Positions 56,038 to 64,000 of a DNA stretch of 64,000 nucleotides are shown here, piece by piece. Made by a program: the position numbers and the translations under genes. Source of the DNA: Volvariella volvacea V23. Its lineage: Eukaryota > Basidiomycota > Agaricomycetes > Agaricales > Pluteaceae. The notes under the pieces are model-generated. The model was not told the DNA's origin. It saw only the letters and a program-made list of their open reading frames with translations, and searched no databases. Each line of letters begins with the position of its first letter. Within the stretch, counting starts at the first letter, position 1. The DNA lies in contig KB722739.1 of assembly GCA_000349905.1 (NCBI GenBank), forward strand, positions 948,611 to 1,012,610, read 5' to 3'.

Positions 56038-57196
56038 CATGTTCTATGCGATCCTGGTCATGAAAGTCACGAAATTCGGTGTTTAGTCGTTTGAATAAGG
56101 GAATGATCTATGAACGAGGTTTCTTTGCATCTGGGCGCTAATCTAGTGAATGTCTTGTACTATCTGATGTTGACATGCTTTCTTCACGACATGTTTTGGT
56201 TGTACATGAATGGAGCTGTTGGTTTTGCGTTTATCCCTGGCGTCGGTTGGTGGCATCGTGGTGATAGAATGTGTTTGATTTTCCTGAGATATAACTTACA
56301 CCTACAGAACATCATTGACCTACGCCGCGTATGGATAATACATACAAAAGAACACCGACAGAGAGAGGAGAGATCAGAAGAGAGAGGGAAGAGTAAGTAA
56401 CATAAAGGACAACAGAAACCGCCACCGATATCCAGGTATAGTACAGTATAGCATGAAACGTAAACTCGACGTTACCATGTCAAACAAGGACGAAAACAGA
56501 AAAACAATGGAATGAGCAGGGTTGTTGAGTAGATCACCGGGTTGATAGAGAAGGGGAAAAAACGCGACTCCTCTGGAATTTGATGGAGAAGAGAAGAAAA
56601 AGACGGGGTAATAATTGTAAAGGGGTAGTCAGGATTGACATCAACGTGGACATGATGTGATCATCGGGAGATGAATATCATGGAAGCAAGATGACATCGA
56701 ACTCTGAAGGGGTGTACATGGGTGATTGGCAGGACCAGGTAACGAAACCCGGTCCGATTGAGTCTAGTCGAATCTGGATGGGCTTCGAGCAAAACAAAGG
56801 ATGCCAGAAAAAGCAAGTTTCAAAGGTCGGCGGGATAGAGAAAGGTGGTTATGATAAGGGATGGAGGAGTACCGGAAAAGAGGTCTTCATATGGTAGGTT
56901 GGAGGAATGCTTCGGCGGGAAGTGGGTCACGTATTAACGCGCTGAGAGGATGACATTCGACCGGACTTGAGAAGGTGATTTGGTGAAGAATGAGCATAGA
57001 GTGGATTCTGTTGGCGGAACGGAGATAGGAAATGGCTGGAGAATTCAAACGATCCTGACATTGCACCATCGGCATGGCCTTTTGTGCTTTCATCTGCACA
57101 CGGAGATGAGGACAAGATGAGCGACTGCGATGACACAGCTACCGAGCTAGACAAGACTCACCACACACTCCATTTCGTCTCTATGTTCCGTGACTT
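56038..57196. other. intergenic between convergent genes
   Basis: 3' flanks of the peroxiredoxin and of the membrane protein. The frame 56110-56400 has no domain; nothing else seen. Confidence 0.6.
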
Positions 57197-57847
57197 TTAT
57201 CTGGAGCCGTCTTGAGACTCTTCATCGTTCCTTCGTCGAGGCCATGAGAGGCTGACAGGGACCGACTGCACGGTCAAGACCTCATCATTATCCTCAGCCC
57301 CCACCACCGGTAAAGCAAATACGCCAACACCACCGATCACAGGAGTACCAGCGGCGTAGCCCTTCAGACCACCTTCATCATACTGAAGCTGATCCAAATC
57401 AGCCTCCGCCACCCATACAGGCAACACTTGCATATTTGCAATTGATCGTCTTGAGACTTTACTTCCGCCGACAACCCCGACAGCACTTGGAAACATCATC
57501 ATTTCGTCATCGTCTGGGACGAACCATTCTCTCGTTCGAGACCTAAACCCTAATCTCCTCGCTATGCCCAATTTTTCCACCTTGGCCCAAGCTTTGTTTC
57601 GGAGTCTTCGTGTTCGTCTCTCCGCAATTCCCATTGCTGATAATATGCACCAGACCGTGAAGTAGACACTTGCAGAGCTAAACACGAGGATGAGGAGGGG
57701 AAGACTTGTGGATAAGAACGGTAGGCCGGCTGAGAGAATAAACGACATGGCTTGGTCTAGGAGGTAACGCAGGGTCGTCAGGAGAATAGCGAGGGAAAGC
57801 ATGAGGCTATCGAGCATTTCTTGAATGGGAGAGAGGAGGGCGTCCAT
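57197..57847 (-). CDS. hypothetical membrane protein, 216 aa
   Basis: Intronless frame. The N-terminal half has hydrophobic segments (residues about 10-30, 33-50, 43-72: LSAGLPFLSTSLPLLILVF, VYFTVWCILSAMGI), consistent with two or three membrane passes. A basic stretch follows (RRTRRLRNKAW), then a soluble C-terminal half with acidic and Val-rich parts (FVPDDDEMMMFPS, MQVLPVWVAEADLDQ). No family recognised. The long frame, Kozak-like start and clear hydrophobic profile support a real gene. Confidence 0.65.
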   Translation of the reverse strand: MDALLSPIQEMLDSLMLSLAILLTTLRYLLDQAMSFILSAGLPFLSTSLPLLILVFSSASVYFTVWCILSAMGIAERRTRRLRNKAWAKVEKLGIARRLGFRSRTREWFVPDDDEMMMFPSAVGVVGGSKVSRRSIANMQVLPVWVAEADLDQLQYDEGGLKGYAAGTPVIGGVGVFALPVVGAEDNDEVLTVQSVPVSLSWPRRRNDEESQDGSR

Positions 57848-59205
57848 AGTAGCTGGTTGAAGTGGTAGTCGTCCAGATAGTGAAAAGGGGAAGCTAAAGA
57901 GTAACCCAGAGACGGTGGGTAGTTATAACGTAGCAAGTCGTGATGGGAGCAATAAGCTCGAGACCACCGGGACCTGTGATCGTAGCAACCTGGAAATTGA
58001 AAAGGAGAAGGGGTACTCGGGGCAAGACGAAGAAGCGATTTTATTATAACCTTCTATACCCTGGACATTGTACGCCGGCGGGTTTTGCCTTTCATCAGGC
58101 TCGATCCTGACTAAGACATGAAAATATCGCGCGGACGACTAAGGAGTGGATGTGACTCAATCGCCCACGGGACTACAAATAAGGCATGCGAGGGCATGTC
58201 AATTCGGCCAGCTAGTGGCTCAGTTGGTCCGTGGCATGGTCGTTCCGGAGTTTAGAGCGATCCACGATGCCCAACCGATAAGCACTGCAGGGATTCTTTC
58301 GACATTTATGGTGGCCCAGCAGTCGGGATGATGAAATGAGATAAAAGCGCTACCTCATTGCAGTATTCAGAGAAGAGAAGAGAGATAGCGTCAACATGTG
58401 GCCACCTCGAGACCTTGAGACGTGGCCTGCAGGTTAGGTTCGGGATGTAAGAATTCGGCAAGATCACCCTGAGCTCGGGGCAGCACTTGATCATCATGCC
58501 CAAAATAGCCGAAGAAAGTATGGTGTCCTCCGGTTCGCTGTCAGCACATCATTCTCAACCGACGTACAACCATTGCAAAGTCGTCACGACTTATTCTTGA
58601 TGCGATGGTTGATGGTTGTGATTATAAAGGGGCAGAATGACGATGTGTATAGCCAAGGGTTGAAGATCATCCTGGGATAATCGTGCATTGGGTGGGTGCC
58701 TCTTTGCTTCTAGAAGCTGTTTTGAGGACGGCATGCTGTATAACATCCGAGCCATGCCGTGTTCAACGGGACAAGCCCGGTGCGCTTCACGCCTCTCAGA
58801 AACTTTGACCAAAGTAAACCTCGCGCCTTGAGGAAAGCACTTGCAATGATTGATATTTTTCGATTGAAGCAATTCCATGAGCCAAATGGCGGTAAAGCAG
58901 CATCAGAGCAGTGTGGTATTAATGCTAAGGGCATATATCGCCGGGCTGAACTTCGCAATTTAATGGGCGATCCCGTCGGAGAATTCCTGGGTTATGGATG
59001 CAACCAATCAGATTACCATATTTTTATCCTCGTATCAGATTTTCCGTCGTCGTTCTCCTAAATTATGATGCGCTGCTTGTGACTCTACATTGACTCATTG
59101 CTTATTCTGCCTCATGGATTATAAATTATACTTGCTTGGTTTCAAAGTGTATTAAAAATGCTATTGACGCTATTTCGATTAATACTTGCAATACATCGTA
59201 CAAGA
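57848..59205. other. intergenic
   Basis: About 1.35 kb; short frames on both strands but no domain. Possibly worn sequence near the kinase pseudogene. Confidence 0.5.
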
Positions 59206-59960
59206 TCAAGTATTGGAGGCTCTGTATTGGGGAATGGCAGGCATCTGCATCGTAACATAGACAACCTCCTCCAATGAAGCGCTTGACGAGCACACATCCG
59301 AAGTGAGTCTCCCGTAACCGTTGGTGGTCGTGTGCGAAGCTTCCACGAGAGACTGCTTTATATCTTCAAATGGAGCCAAGACTTCCGCCATAGTTGACCT
59401 TTTCCTCGAATGGCCTTGGATCATGCCATCAATCAGCAGTTCCATGAAATCAAAGCTCGTGTAAGCTTCACGCAACCCCCAAGAATTGATAGTCCGACCC
59501 TAGTCAAATGAGTAATCAATACCTTTGAGTCCCGTCCGACTGAGGCTTACTGTAACGAAATAGGTTCTAAACAAATAATAAAAATCGGGTTTTGAAGCTC
59601 ATACTTGTTATCCTTGAAGTATTCTAGCACGGTCTTATCTCCTCCCTCAATAAGAGGTTCAAGTAGTGCCGTGTCAAATGGGTCATGTCTGCGGGAAATA
59701 CTAAAATCGATGAAATAATACTTAGGGGCCTCTGAGTCACAGTGTATGGCTTTTCAGTGTTGAACCCACTAGGCTCAACGACATACATTTCATCTCCGTC
59801 CATCATGATATTGTGCATGTGATCATCCCTATATGCAATAAAGTAATTGCAGGGCGACAGATATAGTGCTTGCTGACGGGTAGCGCGATGTTCCCCTATC
59901 AACTGGAGAGGCTGATTGAATAGCACTTCAGAACTGCGAAAGAGCTGAGAGGAGCAATTG
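59206..59960 (-). pseudogene. fungal kinase-like gene, third copy, frameshifted
   Basis: Related to the kinase-like genes at 38.4 and 42.2 kb. Recognisable parts: DDHMHNIMMD after a CATATAG acceptor that would complete HRD as in the intact copy; GFNTEKPYTVTQR; then a frame change near 59735 to PKYYFIDFSISRRHDPF; then, after another break, FMELLIDGMI and RKRSTMAEVLAPFEDI. DFG has become DFS. Upstream of the catalytic loop the splice donor is damaged and the N-lobe is missing. Not functional. Confidence 0.75.
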
Positions 59961-60485
59961 CCGTAGTGATGTGAGCCCTCGCTCTTGAATACACAATGAG
60001 TTATGAACGTGACGTACCACAAAAATACCCATTTTGCTCATCACATGCAATTCTTTGAATATCCAATACGGAATTTTTGACAAGAGTATGATAAAAACAA
60101 CGGAGTGTCCAATTTCATTGAAGTATAATGTGTTGGACGCCTTTTACCTTGTTCTAATCTCGTTGAGCCCCGTGATAAACGTAGCGAGGCTCTGTAGAAT
60201 ATCACTTGCCCTAGGGTTGCTCCCACAGCGCAAGTAGTCTTAGGCAATATTACCTATAACGCACCTTACCCCTTTCACGAGCTTGACATATCGTCATTAT
60301 GGCTATCCATTAGAGAGGAAACCGCGAATATTATGGATGTGCGCGAATGTAATCCTGTCTGACCAAGCTCTCCGTGAAGAATAGGCAGGAGTCCATAACT
60401 ACAACGCAAGTTAATCAACAAAAAAAGTACAAACCAACAAAATCCCTTCATATCCTGCGAACAATCGCACTGCAATGTCGCGGTA
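59961..60485. other. intergenic
   Basis: Upstream remnant of the kinase pseudogene and 3' flank of the methyltransferase; no gene supported. Confidence 0.5.
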
Positions 60486-61815
60486 TCAGGGCGCCTTGCT
60501 AGCAAGTAAAAGTGCCACAGGCCATTCGACTTCCGCATTGTCTCCCAAGCCCCATTTCCCATTTCCAGCCCTCACGCCTTCCCTCAAGTCCTTCCAAAAT
60601 CGTACAGCTATATCCCCTGATCGAATTCTCAAATCTTGCAATACTGCTTCGGTGTTCTCGTTCAGTAATGCATCATTTCCTCCGTGGGGGTGCGTGCTAT
60701 CGGATAAGCCCAGAAGATAACCGGCAACCTTGGATAGTTCGGCATCGTCTTCTAGGAATCTTGAGTCAAGCGGAGCTTGTAAGTCTTCTGGGTATAGTTC
60801 ATGGTATGTGTGCAAGGCGCTCCACGAGCGAAGATATCCAAGTATTTGAACCCAGTTCATTTCCTTTCTCATAATCACATCGCGTGTTTGCGATGCTGGG
60901 AGTAAAGGGTAATGTTCACCTAAATCACGTTATGCGATTGAATATCAGGTGTAGCATCAACACGCCTTTTTGACACTTGGTAGAACGTACCAGTGAAGTA
61001 TACTCGTTGAAAGTCTGTTAACTCCGCGGATTGAAGTATTTCGCTAGGCGCAGGGACGTCTTGCAGATGATTTTCCAAAATGGTTCGCCCTGGGCGTTGA
61101 AAATGCGGTCCGACGCTGGTCTTTGGATTCGTTCCTTGAGCGAATTTAGTAATTAAAGGCGTTAGGGCGGGGTGTTTCGTGAAACGGAACTCGGAGTATA
61201 TCTTGGGCGCTACGTAAGAGAAAAGAAACGATACTGAATATCGCGGCTCACCCAAAAAGCTGCTGTTCCATTCGGCTTTAATATTCGATTAACTTCGGGC
61301 CAGACTTTCTTCCAATCAAACCAATGTGAAGCCTGCGCTTTATAGACAGTCTAAGGGCACCGATTCCCACTTGCCAAGCATAAAGTCAATGCACCTGCAA
61401 TAACGAGGTCCACGCTCTTGTCGTCTATGACTCCCTTCAAATTTTCAGCTTTGCCGGTTCTGAACTGGAACTGTCCAGGCCGTCCAATAGTTTGAGACTC
61501 GAACTGCGCCTGAGCAGTCTCCACCATCTTTGGAGAGGGATCCACACCAATAACACTAGTAAAATTATGAAGTTCCTGCGTTGCTTGGCCTTGCAATTGT
61601 ACGCCCTCATTAAGTTGCGGAGAACGAGGTCAGCAGCAATTAGACCCACCAGTTCCGCACCCAAGATCTACAGCTGTCTCCCAGCCTAAGCCCTTGGCTG
61701 GATCGTTGCGGCGTTGATGATAGTCATAAACGAAACGAAACAATTCTCGGGGGTAAGTGGGGCGAGTCGCAGAGTAGATAAGAGCCTTAAAGTTGGCTTT
61801 TGCAAAAGTCGACAT
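60486..61815 (-). CDS. class I SAM-dependent methyltransferase (trans-aconitate methyltransferase-like)
   Basis: About five exons. Starts MSTFAKANFKALIYSATRPT, with TYPRELFRFVYDYH, then motif I VDLGCGTG (cut by an intron), VIGVDPSPKMVETA, GKAENLKGVIDDKSVDLVIAG, ASHWFDWKKVWPEVNRILKP and GTAAFWV. The C-terminal half has WVQILGYLRSWSALHTYHEL and DIAVRFWKDLREGV. This order matches fungal trans-aconitate 3-methyltransferase and Crg1-type enzymes, cytosolic and active on small carboxylic acids. The substrate cannot be read from sequence. Stop at 60486-60488. Confidence 0.88.
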
Positions 61816-62022
61816 TGTGGTCACAAGCAACAAAGAAATTCATGTCGCCATTTATTTTTGGATGAACTTTGTCACTGTTAGGATCTAACATAGCGCTCTC
61901 ACACCCGCAGTGAACTTAAGAAATGCAAACGCCAATATCATTGATTTAATTGGTATATTGCACTTAATATGGGTGGACAGGGCGGGGGTATGCATTATAA
62001 ATAGCGGAGTTTTGGGAGGAGT

Positions 62023-63949
62023 TTAGTGGTTGTGTGGACCGCCAGGTCTTGGTCCACCAGGTCCACCAGGTCCGCGCTGGTTTTGCAACTTCACAACAAA
62101 CAGACCACGCTCAATGGAGTTAATAGCTGCAAAAATGAACTTAGCACGTGGACCATTAACACGCAGAGGGAGAACTTACCGATGTAACCAGACTTGAAGA
62201 GTGCATAGGAGCTCCAGGTACCAGCGAAGTCGACAAGTCCTTCAGTCTCATCATCCTCGGGGTAGACTAGCATAATCATTAATTTTGAGAGGTAATAGCA
62301 AGGGGAAGCGGTGAAACTTACCATCGAACCAACCAATTTCACGAACGGAGCCACCAGTAGGGTCTCTGGGGATGCTAGAAACATCGAGGACACGGAGACC
62401 AGCAGCATAGTTGGATTGGTAGACCTTGCCATCAGCGACGTACTGCAGTATTGTCAGCATGGAGCTAGTACTGTGCGATTAAGGAACTTACTTGGTTGTG
62501 GTCGATAGACTTCTGGGGGGACTTGTAGTAACCAGTAAGGACGGGAGCCCTCAAGTTGCGGATATCCCAAATGTAGGTCACCGGGAAACCGTCTGCAGCG
62601 GGTCCAGCGGCGTTGATCTCATCGAGCTCATCATCGAGAAGAAGGAATTCCTGGTTGTTGGGGTCGAGAACCCATCCTTGGTGAGTGTAGGAAGCACCGG
62701 TGTAGGAGGTACGGGAGATGATGTTGGTGGTGTTCTTGTTGGTGACATCGTAGATAGTGAGGGTATCCTCGTTGTAACCGTAGCTGAAGATACGATCAGA
62801 ATCTGGCGGAGAAACGAATAAAGTAATAACTTACCAAATATCACGTCCTCTGAACTCTCGGTGGGGACCGCGGTAAACAATGCATTGAGCACTGTAAAAG
62901 TGCTTAGAGGCGACTATTCGGTGATTAATAACATCTACTCACTCGTGGACGTAGCCGTCACCGGATGCACATCCAGGGCTGGTGGGCTTGTTCGGGTTCT
63001 TCACTGGAGGTAGATCAATATCAATGCTACCGATCAACGGTGTCATGTGGTCAAATCACTTACAGTCAATGAAGATCAAGCCAGCAGCGCAAGTGCTGTT
63101 ACGAGGTTGAGCACCGACAGCAACGGCGTAGTCCCTCTCCTCGTTGACGACGATATTGTGGGTACGACCGATGGGGAGACCACGGAAGAGGACAGCCTCG
63201 CTAGTGTCGAAGGTAACAGGGCGACCGGGACGAATCTTAAGAAGCTTCCTAAGATCGAAGATCTAGTTTCGGCCACGGTTAAGTTGGTTGCCCGATTCTT
63301 CCTAAATCAGCAAAACTTACCTGGACGTAGTGGTCCAGAGCCTCAGAACCAATGACGGCGTAGTGCTTGAAGACACGAATCTCTATGACAAGAATCAGTC
63401 TTTATTCGGGATGCGAAGTTCGCTACGAACCTCGCCAGATACTGTCAACACTTTGCCTGGGGAGACGGCCAAGGTAGGTGACGGAACCGTCCTTGTTGAT
63501 CTCAGCGAAAGCAGCACCGTCGGCCTAAACCAAATTAGCACATCATGAGTAAAAAAGTTAGCACAACGCCTTACCTGACCAACGATCATGATTTCGCGAC
63601 CACCCGGGGCGGTCCAACCCCAAGAGCTGGAGCCTTCACCAACAGCGCTACCCAAGTCGGAGTGAGGGGTGAAGGAGTAGAGGTCGATGTTGCTGCAGCG
63701 GTAGCCAGCAGCATAGCCGTTCTGGCAACGAGTGAACTTCTTCACAGGGGGGTATTGGGAGGAGATGTAAGCGCCGCTGGCACGTTGCCTGGCGAAGGTA
63801 TCTTCCTTAGCGCCCATGAGACCCATGTGAACCTGACCCGAGGCAACACGAGCCACGGTAGGAGGGTTGGCGATCTCATCGACACCACCGAAACCGGCGT
63901 AGACGACTTGGCAGAGGAAGAGAAGGCTGGCAATGACGGTGGCTCTCAT
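62023..63949 (-). CDS. secreted LVIVD-repeat / choice-of-anchor B family protein
   Basis: Signal peptide (TVIASLLFLCQVVYA), then a fungal family of extracellular proteins often named regulatory P domain-containing, with a predicted beta-propeller. Pieces in order across about ten exons: RCQNGYAAGYRCSNIDLYSF, SSSWGWTAPGGREIMIVGQ, HYAVIGSEALDHYVQIFD, RTHNIVVNEERDYAVAVG, GGLIFID-like GLIFID, HQGWVLDPNNQEFLLLDDEL, NLRAPVLTGYYKSPQKSIDH, QSNYAAGLRVLDV and GLFVVKLQNQ. The C-terminus is Gly/Pro/Arg-rich (GPGGPGGPRPGGP). No cell-wall or GPI signal seen. Exact function unknown; the family is common in basidiomycete secretomes. Confidence 0.88.
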
Positions 63950-64000
63950 GGTAGCAAGTGTAGGGGACGGGTTGAGAGATCCTGGGCGTAACTCGACTTC

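Noticed and set aside
1..64000. CRISPR arrays, tRNA or rRNA genes
   Set aside because: No spaced direct repeats and no tRNA- or rRNA-like segment was noticed. A tRNA scan could still find one I missed.

Overview
The window looks like nuclear DNA of a mushroom-forming basidiomycete (Agaricomycete). Genes are cut by many short GT-AG introns, mostly about 45-65 nt, and the gene families fit: an F-box/LRR protein, fungal-specific kinase-like proteins, etherase-type GST, small secreted families, and remnants of an EAHELT-type family typical of these fungi. Introns break most proteins into short ORFs, so several genes only appear after splicing. For example, a nine-exon bystin/ENP1 gene lies where no single ORF is striking.

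Layout. 0.1-6.5 kb: F-box protein and a POT/PTR2 peptide transporter, both on the minus strand. 7-11 kb: a small unrecognised multi-exon gene, then decayed remnants. 10.9-12.6 kb: ENP1. 13.6-19.8 kb: a DUF427 protein, two members of a secreted family and transaldolase. 19.8-25.5 kb is gene-poor. 25.5-31.7 kb: a GST, a 100-base assembly gap and a large LRR protein resembling PPP1R37. 32.5-36.5 kb is an AT-rich island with foldback repeats and no CG dinucleotide over about 1.5 kb, most likely dead transposon sequence. 36.8-43.8 kb holds two tandem copies of a unit made of a secreted-protein gene plus a kinase-like gene; the first kinase copy is dead. 44.2-49.1 kb: an MFS transporter and a duplicated, broken copy of its 5' end and promoter. 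49.6-54.0 kb: four paralogous genes for 87-93 residue proteins arranged as two divergent pairs, with a shared upstream element. 54.6-64 kb: a Dot5/PrxQ-type peroxiredoxin, a membrane protein, a kinase pseudogene, a SAM methyltransferase and a secreted LVIVD-type protein.

Housekeeping genes (ENP1 for ribosome assembly, TAL1 for the pentose phosphate pathway, a nuclear peroxiredoxin) alternate with accessory families spread by local duplication. The most unusual item is the quartet of tiny proteins with conserved 5'-UTR introns and a shared element of about 45 bp. I recognise no known function for that family.
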